A stretch of 64,000 bases of DNA from Choricystis sp. odSpoLacu1 (GCA_958009055.1 OY253650.1:620001-684000); one strand, 5' to 3'; positions 10,470 through 21,636 are shown, numbered from the stretch's first letter. Notes: generated by a model from the sequence alone, not told the origin. Made by a program: numbers and translations.

Positions 10470-13450
10470 TCACTCATCCATTTCTTCATCCACATCCGAC
10501 AGCGCCTCCGACCCAGCCGCCTCCAGTCGGGCCCGCTTGTCCCGGTTGGCCGCAAACGCGGCGGCGACACCCACGCCCGCCTGGTAGGCGCCGCGCTGGA
10601 TTTTGTAGATGAGTTCGCCGCCCGCCGCGCCCACCACACACCCATCCCCTTCAGCCAGGCTGCCCGCCACCAGCAGGCGGGACAGCTCAGTGATGATGCG
10701 CTGCTCCATCCAGCGGCGCAGGGGGCGCGCCCCAAACGCGTGGTCAAAGGATTGGGCCACCGCAAAGTCGAGGGCCGCGTCGGTGAAGGTCAGCAGCACG
10801 CCGTGCGATTTGAGGCGGTCGGCCAGGTCGGCGCCCTGGATGCGCGCGATGTCGCGCAGCATGGTTTCGGACAGTGGGTCGAAGACGATGATTTCGTCCA
10901 AGCGATTTTGGAACTCGGGGCGGAAGTGGGCGCGAACAGCAGCCAAAACAGCGTCGTGCGCGGCGGGTGTAGAACCATGCTCCAGCAGCGCGTGCGCCCC
11001 CAGGTTGGACGTAAAAATCATGATGGTGTTGGCAAACGACACGGTGCGCCCCTTGGAGTCGGTCAGTCGGCCGTCGTCCAGCACGCCAAGCAGCAGGTTA
11101 AGGACCTCGGGGTGCGCCTTCTCCACCTCGTCCAACAGCACAACCGAATAGGGCCGGCGGCGCACCGCCTCCGTAAGTTGGCCGCCCTCATCGTGGCCGA
11201 TGTAGCCGGGCGGCGCGCCAATCATGCGGGACACAGAGTGTTTCTCCATGTACTCGCTCATGTCGAGGCGGACGATGTTTTTCTCCGAGTCAAACAACTC
11301 CGCCGCCAGCGCTTTGGCCAGCTCGGTCTTGCCGACTCCGGTGGGGCCGAGGAACAGGAAGCTGGCGCCGCGCGACCGGGACGCGAGCCCCGCGCGCGAG
11401 CGCAGCACGGCGTCGGCAACCGCGGCGACGGCCGCGTCCTGGCCGACGATGCGCTTGTGCAGTTCATCCTTAAGGTGGAGCAGCTTGTCGCGCTCCGTAG
11501 ACTGCAGCTTGGACACGGGGATGCCAGTCCAGCGGGCGACGACGGCGGCGATGTCGTCGGGGGTGACCTCCTCGGACAGCATGGCGTCGCCCCCGCGCGA
11601 CGCTTCGTCGGTCGCGACGCGGATCGCTTCGTTGACGTCGGCCAGTGCGCCGTACTTGATGTCGGCGGCCACCGCGTGGTCAAAGCGCGCTTCCGCGGCG
11701 TCCAGTTTGATCAAAAGATCATCCCTCTTCTTCTGCAGGGTGCGCAGGCGGTCCAGGCGCTCCTTTTCGGCGGCGTACTTGGCTTGGAGGGGTTGGAGTT
11801 GGTTGCGTAAGTCCGCCAACTCTTTCCTCACCTCGTCCAGGCGCTCCACCGACGCGGGGTCCTTCTCCTTGGCCAGCGCATTCTCCTCCACCTGCAGCCG
11901 GTACTGGGCGCGCTGCATGTTGTCCACTTCCTCCGGCATCGAGTCCAGCTGGACGCGCGCGTTGGCGCATGCTTCGTCCACCAGGTCGATCGCCTTGTCT
12001 GGGAGAAAGCGCGCAGTTATGTACCTGTCCGAAAGCTCGGCAGCGACGACGAGGGCTTTGTCGGCGATGCGGACGCCGTGGAAGGTGGAGTACTTCTCCG
12101 ACAGGCCGCGCAGAATCGCGATCGTGTCTTGGACGGTCGGCTCCCGCACAATCACCTGCTGAAACCGGCGCTCAAACGCCGCGTCCTTCTCAATGTTCTG
12201 GCGGTACTCGGCCAGCGTGGTGGCCCCAATGCAGCGCAGCTCGCCACGCGCCAGCATGGGCTTGAGCATGTTGCCGGCATCCATGGAGCCTTCCGCTTTG
12301 CTCGCGCCGATGACGGTGTGGATTTCGTCGATGAACAGGATGACGTTGCCCGCGTCTTTGACCTCCTTCAGCACCGCCTTCAGCCGCTCCTCAAACTCGC
12401 CCCGGAACTTGGCGCCGGCGACGAGGGCGCCCATGTCCAGGGAGATGAGGCGGGTGGAGCGCAGGTTTTCGGGGACGTCGTTGCGCGCGATGCGTTGGGC
12501 CAGCCCCTCGGCGATCGCAGTCTTGCCGACACCCGGCTCCCCGATGAGCACGGGGTTGTTCTTGGTGCGGCGGCAGAGGACGCGCACCACGCGGCGAATC
12601 TCTTCGTCGCGGCCGATGACGGGGTCGAGCGCGGCTGCGCGCGCTGTGAGGTCTTGGCCGTACTTGGACAGCGCCTCAAACTGTTGGTCCCCCGACGCGG
12701 AGTCCAGGGTGGCGCCACTCCCACGCATCGCCTGAATGGCAGAAGCCAGCTGGGCGCGCGCGATGCCGGCGTCGGCCAGCGCGTCGGCCACGTCTTTGGC
12801 GTCCAGGAGGGAGGTGAAAAGAACGTCGACGCCCAGGTACGCGTCCCCATTCTTCTTGGACGTGGCAGCCGCCGCTTGCAGCGCTTTGCGAAAGTCGGGG
12901 GCCAGGTCCAGCTGGTCGGGGGCGGGCGACACGGAGGGCAGGCGCACCACTTTCTTCTTGAGCGTGCGCGAGACGGAGCGCGCGGCGTCGTCGCCGCCCA
13001 GCTTGGCCAGTGCAGCCGGCACCACGCCGCCCGCGTCGTCGGCCAGGACGGACGCCAGGTGGGCTGCAGTGAGCGTCGGGTTGCTGTGTTCACGCGCGAT
13101 GTCCTGTAGGTGTGTGTGGGGGGGGTGAGTCGGACAGCGGGCAGGGTCGAGGAAGGTGGCCGCGTACCGGGGCTCGCTCGAAGAATGCGCTAGCACCTTC
13201 TTCTCAACCGTCGCTCCCTACTCCCCTTTCCCGGCATCCACACGCCCGTCGCTCGCCGCAGACAGCCAGATATGTGCTCACAATGACTGTGCGCGTGCCG
13301 GTGGCGGGCGGAGGGGGGTGGACGGCGCGGCGCGGGAGGCAATTTCAATGCCCCGACCCGCATGGTCAAAGCCGACCCCCGTTTCCCCACGCTCACCTGC
13401 GCCGCGTTGATGGCCTCCGTCACTTTTGTCGTCCACTTTGACGGGTCCAT
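10470..13450 (-). CDS. HSP101: Cytosolic HSP101/ClpB disaggregase
   Basis: Two exons, 13450-13397 (18 codons starting [13 protein letters not shown]) and 13103-10470, separated by a 293-bp GTGAGC...CAG intron, give an 895-residue protein. This is close to the roughly 910 of plant HSP101. It has the Clp N domain, AAA+ domain 1 (Walker A GEPGVGKT, about residue 207; Walker B ILFIDEIH), the ClpB middle coiled coil (rich in EKE/KER, about 400-520), AAA+ domain 2 (Walker A GPTGVGKT, about residue 606) and the [20 protein letters not shown] pore/arginine-finger region. The acidic end VDEEMDE resembles the cytosolic HSP101 tail. No plastid or mitochondrial targeting peptide is seen, so a cytosolic/nuclear Hsp100 working with Hsp70 in protein disaggregation and thermotolerance is most likely. 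The start codon matches the conserved MNPxKFT start of the family. Confidence 0.95.
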
Positions 13451-13624
13451 GACGTGAGGGGCGTGAACGTGTGTTGGGGGTTGTTTGTTCGGTTGTGTGT
13501 GTGTTGTCGAGGCGGGGGGGTGAAAAACGAAAGTGAAGAGTGAGAGCGACGTCGTCTTTCACTCTCCCCCCCCAAAACCGTGGTCCAACCACCCGCCCCC
13601 GCCACCCTCTTCCGCCACCATCAA
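13451..13624. promoter_or_regulatory. Shared upstream region of HSP101 and the SET gene
   Basis: Only 174 bp separate the divergent HSP101 start (13450) and the first SET ATG (13625), so this segment must hold both 5' UTRs and promoters. It contains a C-rich run and no clear TATA box. I see no confident heat-shock element. Confidence 0.5.
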
Positions 13625-13845
13625 ATGGAGGCCGACTCCCGAGCAGCCGACCTGGACGCCGCCCTGGCCGCGTCAAGCGGCGCCCTGGATGCAGCGGCAG
13701 TGGGGCTGGTGGTGGCGCAGGCGCGGGCGCGTGCCTGGGAACGTCCCCCGCGCTCCACCCACGGCTCCACCCGGTGTGAACCCGTCCCCAGTAGCGTGTG
13801 GAAGAAAGTTGCACCCTCCGCCAAGCCTCCACCTGTGCTGCCCCA
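13625..13845 (+). pseudogene. SET gene 5' fragment carrying the only proper start codon
   Basis: The ATG at 13625 opens MEADSRAADLDAALAASSGA and runs in the SET-gene frame for about 73 codons. At 13845 the sequence leaves the gene and turns into the reverse complement of the gene's 3' flank, so translation continues into unrelated sequence and stops about 14020. The segment 13629-13845 is identical by eye to 14605-14821. In an unrearranged locus this fragment would join directly to the sequence after 14821 to give a protein of about 244 residues. Confidence 0.75.
13629..13845 (+). repeat. Direct repeat, copy 1 (217 bp)
   Basis: Identical by eye to 14605-14821 at an offset of 976 bp. It overlaps the start of the inverted arm (13844) by 2 bp, which is the junction microhomology. 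Confidence 0.85.
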
Positions 13846-14607
13846 TCCAACCGCCCTTCCTGCGTTTGTTAGATTACCCCATTTCTTCTTTTTCGGCACA
13901 CACACGCACGCACGCGCTCCCACTCTCTGTTTCACAACACCCGGCGACACGCTGCCGCTCCACACGCACACATCTCCTCCCCTCCCTCCTCCGACCCCGG
14001 CAGCCGGTAGTCGTAAGTGAGCTCCTCGCCGGCCGCTAAGTCGCGCCTCGCCATCAACAGCACGCGTGCTGGGTGGTGTGTGGTGGCTGCTACAGCCACA
14101 GCCTCCAGCGACGGCGCACAGCTGTGGTTGACAAACCGGGCCATGCCGCCCCGGGACGTCGCGTCAATGACGAGATACACCCCACTCACACTCACATCCC
14201 GCGGCACGGTAAACAAATAGGTGGCGGTGCCAACGTGCGACGGCGCGCGCGCCACCCGTGCGTCGGCGACCGTGGCACGCACTCTCTCCCCCGCGTACTC
14301 GCAGGCGATGGTGTTGGCAGGGATGGGGGTGAGAGTGTATAGACCCAGCCCTGAGACGCGGGAGCGGCGCACGACCAGGGTGGTGGGTGGGTGGGTGGGG
14401 GGGGCGCGACGCCAGAGGACGGTGCCTGGTGATGGCGACGGCGGCTGGGGCAGCACAGGTGGAGGCTTGGCGGAGGGTGCAACTTTCTTCCACACGCTAC
14501 TGGGGACGGGTTCACACCGGGTGGAGCCGTGGGTGGAGCGCGGGGGACGTTCCCAGGCACGCGCCCGCGCCTGCGCCACCACCAGCCCCACTGCCGCTGC
14601 ATCCAGG
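13844..14607 (-). repeat. Inverted repeat, left arm (764 bp)
   Basis: Reverse complement of 14660-15423: each position x pairs with 29267 minus x. The open frames of the two arms translate identically on opposite strands wherever compared, so identity is perfect or nearly so. The 52-bp spacer is 14608-14659. The arm ends just short of a TGTAA motif at 15422-15426 in the right-hand flank. Confidence 0.9.
13932..14607 (-). pseudogene. Inverted copy of the SET-domain gene, without a start codon
   Basis: On the minus strand this copy encodes the same SET protein as 14660-15335, from about codon 20 to the TGA at 13932. It holds the full SET motifs (NHSC, ELTYDY and a post-SET CACGAAAC). It lacks the first codons of the gene because the fold-back junction falls at 14607, and no suitable in-frame ATG precedes the SET domain. 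It is therefore probably not translated as a complete protein, although its transcription would be antisense to the direct copy. Confidence 0.75.
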
Positions 14608-14821
14608 CCGACTCCCGAGCAGCCGACCTGGACGCCGCCCTGGCCGCGTCAAGCGGCGCCCTGGATGCAGCGGCAGTGGGGCTGGTGGTGGCGCAGGCGC
14701 GGGCGCGTGCCTGGGAACGTCCCCCGCGCTCCACCCACGGCTCCACCCGGTGTGAACCCGTCCCCAGTAGCGTGTGGAAGAAAGTTGCACCCTCCGCCAA
14801 GCCTCCACCTGTGCTGCCCCA
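14605..14821 (+). repeat. Direct repeat, copy 2 (217 bp)
   Basis: Second copy of 13629-13845. Its first 3 bp (14605-14607, AGG) overlap the end of the left inverted arm and form the second junction microhomology. After 14821 the sequence continues into the SET-coding part that copy 1 lacks. Confidence 0.85.
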
Positions 14822-15335
14822 GCCGCCGTCGCCATCACCAGGCACCGTCCTCTGGCGTCGCGCCCCCCCCACCCACCCACCCACCACCCTGGTCGTGCGC
14901 CGCTCCCGCGTCTCAGGGCTGGGTCTATACACTCTCACCCCCATCCCTGCCAACACCATCGCCTGCGAGTACGCGGGGGAGAGAGTGCGTGCCACGGTCG
15001 CCGACGCACGGGTGGCGCGCGCGCCGTCGCACGTTGGCACCGCCACCTATTTGTTTACCGTGCCGCGGGATGTGAGTGTGAGTGGGGTGTATCTCGTCAT
15101 TGACGCGACGTCCCGGGGCGGCATGGCCCGGTTTGTCAACCACAGCTGTGCGCCGTCGCTGGAGGCTGTGGCTGTAGCAGCCACCACACACCACCCAGCA
15201 CGCGTGCTGTTGATGGCGAGGCGCGACTTAGCGGCCGGCGAGGAGCTCACTTACGACTACCGGCTGCCGGGGTCGGAGGAGGGAGGGGAGGAGATGTGTG
15301 CGTGTGGAGCGGCAGCGTGTCGCCGGGTGTTGTGA
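14605..15335 (+). CDS. SET-domain histone methyltransferase (MLL/SET1-like), direct copy, 5' end rearranged
   Basis: This copy holds the whole SET domain: SGLGLYTLTPIPANT at the domain start (SxGxGxF-like), VYLVIDATSRGGMARFVNHS with the NHSC cofactor motif, GEELTYDYRLP and a post-SET CACGAAACRR cysteine cluster ending at a TGA (15333). The YDYxxP sequence and the CxCGxxxC post-SET are typical of the SET1/MLL/ATX H3K4 class, but with about 240 residues the protein lacks the PHD, FYR or RRM parts of those enzymes. The upstream ORF extension (to 14529) is inverted-repeat sequence with a GTG start and should not be trusted: the real ATG (MEAD) is at 13625, on the far side of the inverted copy. 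As assembled, no copy encodes a complete protein. Confidence 0.75.
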
Positions 15336-15423
15336 AACAGAGAGTGGGAGCGCGTGCGTGCGTGTGTGTGCCGAAAAAGAAGAAATGGGGTAATCTAACA
15401 AACGCAGGAAGGGCGGTTGGATG
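14660..15423 (+). repeat. Inverted repeat, right arm (764 bp)
   Basis: Partner of 13844-14607. It covers most of the SET gene plus about 88 bp of 3' flank. Confidence 0.9.
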
Positions 15424-15517
15424 TAAAATAAGTAGAAATCATGCGTGTTTTGTTTTTCCGATCAACGCACCGCCGAGGGATGACACGCCCGCCCCACAGC
15501 TCTCCCTCTATCTCCCT

Positions 15518-18375
15518 TCAAAGCCCTGCCTTGCCAGCAACAGCCGCCAACCTGGCCACCGCCTCCCCATAGTGCCGCACAAACTCGGAATCGCACTCGC
15601 CCAGCTTCTCGGGGTGGAACCCGTTGCACAGCTGGCACCCCGCAAAGTGGACCACCAGCGCGGGCTGCGGCACGTCGGGCGAGTAGAGCACTTTGTACCA
15701 GACGTTGAGGGTGACGGCGTCTTCGAAGCGGACGCGGTCCAGGAGGGAGGGCTCCGTCATGAACAGGTAGGTGAGCGCGTTTTGTTCGTACATGCCGACA
15801 TCGTACGACGGGAGGGCATCCGCCAGACTCTTCTCCAGGGCGACATCAGCCGGGTACGCGCCATACGCGGCCACCCTGTCCACCAACGCACGTGACCAGT
15901 CCGAGTTGCGCAGGAGGAGGACGCCCGAGTTCATGCCGGCGACGTCGCCGCCCGCGATCTTGTCGGGCACGCCCCACATGACGAGATCCTTCTTGCCATA
16001 CCACTCCAGCGGCAGCGTGGTGTTGACGTCATTGATAATGATGTCCATGTCCACCCACATCAACCACTCAGCTCGGGACCGGGGAATCGTGGCCAGCGCT
16101 TGCCGAATCAGCGCCACCTTTTGCCACGCACCCGGGCGCGTGCGTGGGTCGCGCGTCTCCGCCATCTGGTGCAGCTCATACCCGTGCAGCCTCGCCCAGT
16201 CCGCCTTGTTGGCCAGCTGCAGTTGCAGCAGGTAGTCGCCCCAGGGGGTGCCGCACGGGGTGCCCGAGATGCCGGTGAGCACGACAATGCGGTCTTCCGC
16301 GATTGATGGGCGCGACGCAGTGCGATCATGCAACGGGTTGGCGCGAGTAATATAACCCATCTCAAAGCTGGAGAAGGAGGGCCCGCGGTCCCAGACAGTG
16401 GGAGGAGCCCCCTGGGGCAGGGATGCCAGCTCGCACCCGTGCGTCGGAAAGCGGTGGGTCGACCAGTCGCCGTCGTCGTCGCACCCAACCGCCGACCCAC
16501 ACCACGTCCACACGGCGCACCTATCATCCGCCACGCATGACGCGTAGCACGCGTTGGCGGAGGGGGTGGCGTGCTCGGAGGCGGACCGCAGGACGATGTT
16601 TTTGTGTTTGGGGGTGTGCGCGTGCGCCTTGAAGTCAAAGACGGGGGGCGGGGTGAGGCCGAGCGCCGTCAGCCCTGCCGGCGGCGGCAGCTCGGTCACG
16701 TGGTCCAGCGGTGGGCCCCGTGCCAACCCTGCCCCGATGGCGTCCACCGACCGTTTCAGGCGGCAGTAGGCAAACTCGTAGTGTTCGCGGTACGCTGCAC
16801 GACATTTGGCGGCAAGCTCTGGGTCGACGCCCCCATAGCACAGCTGACAATCAAAAAACCGAGTAGTAAACAGTTTCCACGCCGTGTTGGCATCGCCCCA
16901 CGCTTTTGTCTTGCCCATCTTGGACGACGCAGCCAGGTTGATGCGGCGCCAGTCGCAGTTCATGCAGAAATCGGTCTCGAAACGGACGCGCGACGCGTCG
17001 ACGCCCGAGTCGGGGCTCGACAGCAGCCTCGTGATGGCAGCCGCCACCAGGTCGGTGCGGGCAACAACATCCGGAGGGGGCAGGTCGGTGTGGACGATGT
17101 CGTGGGAGAGTTTTTGGATGAAGGCGCGCGACCACTCGGAGTTGCGCAGGAGAAGGGCGCCAGTGTCGAGTTTCGATGGGTCGCCAGCCAGCGTGGCCAC
17201 CTTGTCCCCCACCAAAATGACGTCTTTGTCGGCGTACGACTCAAACGGAAACGTGAAGCCAACGTCATCGATGGCGGCGTCAAAGAACTGGTATAAAATC
17301 CAGTCGGCGTCAGCGACCGGCGTTTCGGCCAGTGCGCGCGACAACAACGCCACCATGTTCCACTGGCCGCCCGCGTCGGCGCCACGCGGTTTCAGGTCAG
17401 GGTCGACGACGCCGGCAGCCAGCCCAAACTCGTAGCTGTGCCAGCGGGCATAGTCCTGCTTGTTCCACACGTGCAGCAGAGCGAGCTCCGCGCCGTCCTG
17501 GGCGGGGCAGCCACCACCGCTCCGCGGTGGCAGCTCCGTCAGCATCAGCACCCTGGGCACGGGCGCCGCGTGCAGGCGGATGTAGGTGTGTTCCGAGGGG
17601 CGGCGTGTCTGGAGGTAGCCCGAGAAAAAGGACGAGGGGGCCAGCGCGTCGACGTGGGCGGTCGACGGCGCGCCGCGCGGGGCGAGCGGTTCAGACGCCA
17701 AATGACACCCCAGACTGGGCACGCGCACGGGGACGCCTTCAGGGCCGCTGCCGGGCAGGGTGCAGCCGGCGTCGTCCCAGCACCATGTCCACGCGTTGCA
17801 GTCGGGGGTGGAGCGGCACGCGTCGCGGCAGGCCGACGCGGAGGGTTGGCCGTTGGACGTGCCAGCGACCAGGACACGGGACGTCAGCGCAGCAGGATGC
17901 AGGTGGCACTCTTCGGTGGCGGCCGCGTCAGCTGCAGCAGCCGATGGCGTGGCGTGCGGTGGTGGCTGTGGCGTCACCGTGTGGGGGGGCGGCGGCGGCG
18001 TGTCGGCCGTGTCAAAGTGGTCCGGCGGCACGTTGGCGTCCACCGTCGCTGTGTGCGCCGTGGCAGCCGGCGTGCCCGCCGTGCGCACGGGAAGCGCATC
18101 GCGGCGTGTCCAGGCGGCGGCAACGACGAGGAGGGCCAGGGTGGCGGCGGCGCTGGGGAGTGCGGGGAAGGTGGGGGAAGCGGGAGGTTGGCGTCGCGCC
18201 GCGCACCACACAAAAAGACGCCCCGATTCCACCGCCCTCTCTCCCCCTCTCCCCCTCTCTCTCACATTGCCAACTTGGCCGTGGGCCGCAGCCCGCGCGA
18301 CCGCGCGCCGTCGGGGGACGCGTACTGCACCTCCAGCCTGCGCAGCGCGGTCGCGGGCGACCCGCGCGGCGGCAT
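15518..18375 (-). CDS. Tandem PAN-GT34 glycosyltransferase, type II Golgi membrane protein
   Basis: Exon 1 (18375-18266, MPPRGSPATALRR) and exon 2 (18152-15518) give 914 residues. A single membrane segment (AAATLALLVVAAAW, about residues 38-52) follows a basic start, as in Golgi type II enzymes. It is followed by a PAN/apple-like cysteine module (about 119-195), a GT34-like domain (about 237-500), a second PAN module (about 552-625) and a second GT34-like domain (about 657-914). The second GT34 copy has the metal-binding DxD in WVDMDIIIND, and MNSGVLLLRNSDWS, as in plant xyloglucan xylosyltransferases and yeast Mnn10/Gma12. The first copy has YQFFDAAIDD and DTGALLLRNSEWS, so the first Asp of DxD is Phe. 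It is probably a cell-surface glycan enzyme; donor and acceptor are unknown. TGA stop. Confidence 0.8.
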
Positions 18376-18636
18376 TGGATGGAGGAAGGGAGGGTGGCGG
18401 CGGTGCGTGGGATGAGTGTGGGGGAGTGTGTCCGAGGCAGATGGGAGGGTGTGGTGATTGGGGCGACGCGGAGAGAGGGCGCGCTGTCGCTGCCCAACGA
18501 GGCAATTGCGACGAGAGAGTAGTGCGCGCGACTCGACGCTGCCGCTCTCTCGCTGCCGTCTTTTCTGTGTTTCTTCTCGTTTTGATGACACACACCCTCC
18601 ACCGAAAAGAAATCATATCCCATCCCTTCAACCACA

Positions 18637-20307
18637 TCACAGCATGCCCATCCCCCACGCCCCCGCCGCTGCCAGGGCGGCCGCCAGGGGCAGCGCACGC
18701 GAGCGCGTAACGCGGCCACCCTCTGCTTGCTCTGCCAGGGCGGGCGCCACCAGCAGCATGTAGGCCGCGTTGTCGGCTGCCAGCTGGGCCCCTGTGACGG
18801 CGTAGGTGGAGGGCAGCAGGGCTGCGGCGACACCGGCGGCTGCGGCAGAGGCTGAGAGGCACACTGCGGCGCGCAGCGCGTGGCGACGCACGCGGGCGGA
18901 TGCTTCCTCAACCACAGCAGCGCCCCACTTGGCGGTGGCGGCGCGGGAGGCCGCGTCCACACCCAGCACGGTGGTCGCGATGGCGGCGATGGGGGCGACG
19001 GGCGCCAGGGCGGGCACCGCCGCGAAAAACACGAGCGCGGGCGCGGCGGCCGCGGCGGCACGGACGCACGCAGCCACGCGGTCAGCCACTGCGCCCACCA
19101 CACGGCGCGGGTTCTCCCGCGCCAAGGCGGCCGCCCGGGCGCGGGCGGAGTCTGCGGCGGCCCAGGCGTCGGCGGGTTGAACGCCGGCCCAGCCAGCGGC
19201 TGCCAGCGCCGCGCGCGCCGCGTCGGTCGCGCAGGAGACGATGAAGTCGGCGGCCGCAAACAGAAACCCGGCCCTGAAGGCCGTCCCCGCCACTGCGGGC
19301 GCCACAGCCGCCTTGTCCAGGGCGCCACAGGGGAGCGCCAGGGCGCGTTTGCGGGCGGCGGAAGCGGGCACGTCTTTCAACAGTTTGGTGGTTGTGCGCG
19401 CGCGCGCGACGTCGGCCGCCCAGCGCGCGCCACCCAGCCGCACCAGCCGCACCGCCGTCTCCCTGGCCGAGGCGGCGGCCACGGTGTGGGCTAGGGCGCG
19501 GCCTCTGTGGGCGTCCATGTACTGGGGCCAGGCGGGCGGGTGTTCGCCCTGTGGGAAGGTGGTGGGGAGGTTTAGTGGGGTCGCGTCGGCGTCGAGCGGG
19601 CGCGGTGTGCCTCCCCCACCTCTCCACAAAAAACTCACCCGCTCAAACGCTTCCTGCTCCAGGCGGTCCACTTCGGCGAAGTAGGCGTTGGCGTGCAGGG
19701 CTTCGTAGAGGGCGATGCTGTGTGGTGTGTGGGGAGGGAGGGTGTGAGGGAACAGCGTGCCGTCGCACGAGTTGGAAAAAAAGATAGCAGAGCGCCCCGC
19801 TGCGCCCTCCTCCTTCCCACACACCCCACACTTTACTCACTATTTGATGACCGTGATCACCAGGTTGCGCGCGGCCAGGGGGTGGGGCTGGGCGGCGAGG
19901 AGGCCGTCGACGTCGTACACCTGTGGAGGAGGGCCAAATGTGGAGGAAGGTGAGCACGGTGCGTTGCCTCGGGGCGCGTGGCCACGCTTGGGCTGAATGA
20001 TGTGCGTGCTCAGCTGCGTCTGCGTGGCGGGCGGCAGTGCAGGCACGCGGCGGGAGCCCCTCCTTTCGCTTCGCAATTCGATTGCAGCCCAGGGCGCGCC
20101 CGCTCTCCCACTCCCCTCCTCCCTCCCTGTCCTCGACTCAACCCCAATCACACCCCCACCCACCTTGCCAAACCGCTGGGGCGCGGTGCGGTCGACGGCG
20201 GCCACGTAGGCGGCGCAGTGGGGAGCAGCGGCCGTGGCGGCCAGCGCGGTGCCACCAGCCGCCAGCAGGGGCCGCGCGGCGAACGGTATGTTCACCGCGA
20301 GCCGCAT
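18637..20307 (-). CDS. Unknown membrane protein, four exons
   Basis: Exons 20307-20164, 19920-19841, 19717-19639 and 19548-18637 join in phase to 404 residues starting MRLAVNIPFAARPLL. The first 35 residues are Ala/Arg-rich and lack acids, which could be a mitochondrial or plastid targeting peptide. The middle is soluble (YIALYEALHANAYFAEVDRL, then HPPAWPQYMDAHRGR). The C-terminal half has about four hydrophobic segments: GTAFRAGFLFAAADFIVS, PALVFFAAVPALAPVAPIAA, the AALLPSTYAVTGAQ region and LPLAAALAAAGAWGMGML at the very end. I do not recognise the family. The good intron phases and consistent codon use make it a real gene. TGA stop. Confidence 0.65.
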
Positions 20308-20518
20308 TGTGAGGGCAGGGGGTGGCAGGAGGGAGGAGGATGTGTGTTTGAAGGTAGGGAGACGAAGCAGCACACACAGTTGCCGTTTTTTTTCTCCGTT
20401 TGGTCTGTCGTTCACGAGCTGAACCGCCGCCCGTGTGTGTTGTGTGTGTTGTGTTGCATCCATTGCGTTTCACTCTACAAGCCTCACAATTTAAAAAAAT
20501 GAATGGTGGGAGGAAAAA

Positions 20519-21636
20519 TCACAACTTCTTCTTCTTCCCGCCACCCGCGTGCGCGCGCGCTTTGGCGACCGCGCTCGCCGTCAGTCCACCAAAAACAGCG
20601 GCCACCCCCACCCACTGGTCCCGCGCTAGTGGGGAGCCCAGCCACGCCACAGACAGCATGATGTTGAAGAATTTGCGGGTGGTGGTGAGCAGCGTGTTGG
20701 TGAGTGACCCAAATCGTTTAATCGTGGCAAAAATGAACAGTTGGCCCACCGCACCGCACAAGCAGAAGAGACCGACATCGGCTGCGGCTGCAGGGTGGGC
20801 CGCCATGAACTTGACCGCACGGGTGCCTGCGTCAGAGGCAATGGCAAGGTAGATCGACGTGTAGAGCCCGGTCCACACATTCATCGCCGCCATCGTCCAC
20901 AGCGGGTGGGCCGCCGGCCAGGCCGCGTGCAGCGCGTCCTGAGCGGCGTTGGTGTAGCCGTCCAGCACCAGGTTGGCGAAGCACAGGGTGTAGCCGAGGG
21001 GGGCGTTTGGGGAGGCGAGGCGTTTGGCCGCGCGGGAGGGGGTGGCAAAAGCAAACAGGGCGACACCGCCCGCGATGGCGGCGGCGCAGGCGTACTCGAA
21101 TGATGAATAGCGTTTGCCGGCGACCAGGGTGCCGACCAGCATGACGGGAATCATTTTGCAGGATTTGGCGAGGACCTGGCGGGGGAAGGGTGTGCGGGTC
21201 AATGAAAAGCAAACCACATGATCGCACACACCCCACTCGCCCCACGCCCCCCTTCAACTCTCACCTGCGCCGCATACGAAATGTTCTTCAGCGCCAGATA
21301 GCCTAGCGTCGGCCCCGCCGCGTTTGACAGGCCCGCCCTCCAATAAGCTCGCAGCGGGGGCCACGAGCGGCGTGCGTCCTGCCCACCCGCCGCCCCCGCC
21401 GCTATCAGCACTAGCGCCCACAGGGCGCACGCCATAGCTTGCAGGCCGTGCAGGGCATCCAGGCCATTGAAGCGGGTGGCGTTGGCGCCGAAGCGCTTGG
21501 TGGCGAGCGCTTCCTGCACCACGCCTTGGGTCAGGTAGGAGACGTACACGCCTGCACCACACACCAACAGGGCTGTTGTCTGGGCGGCCAGGGAGGGAGG
21601 GGCGGAGGAGCGGACGACGGTCGCGTGCGCGCCCAT
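20519..21636 (-). CDS. SLC35B1-like nucleotide-sugar transporter with dilysine ER signal
   Basis: Exons 21636-21265 and 21175-20519 give 342 residues with about nine or ten hydrophobic segments. The pattern of SLC35B1/UTR-type UDP-galactose/UDP-glucose transporters is clear: YVSYLTQGVVQEALATKRFG near the start, VLAKSCKMIPVMLVGTLVAG, GYTLCFANLVLDGYTNAAQD and FGSLTNTLLTTTRKFFNIM. The protein ends GGGKKKKL; Lys at positions -3 and -4 makes a KKxx signal for retrieval to the ER. Human SLC35B1 is an ER protein for which ATP/ADP exchange has been reported, so the substrate here could be UDP-sugar or ATP. TGA stop. Confidence 0.88.

Noticed and set aside
14192..15075. Pairs of identical ORFs on both strands around 14200-15250
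   Set aside because: They are antisense shadows of the SET gene that occur twice because of the inverted repeat, not separate genes.
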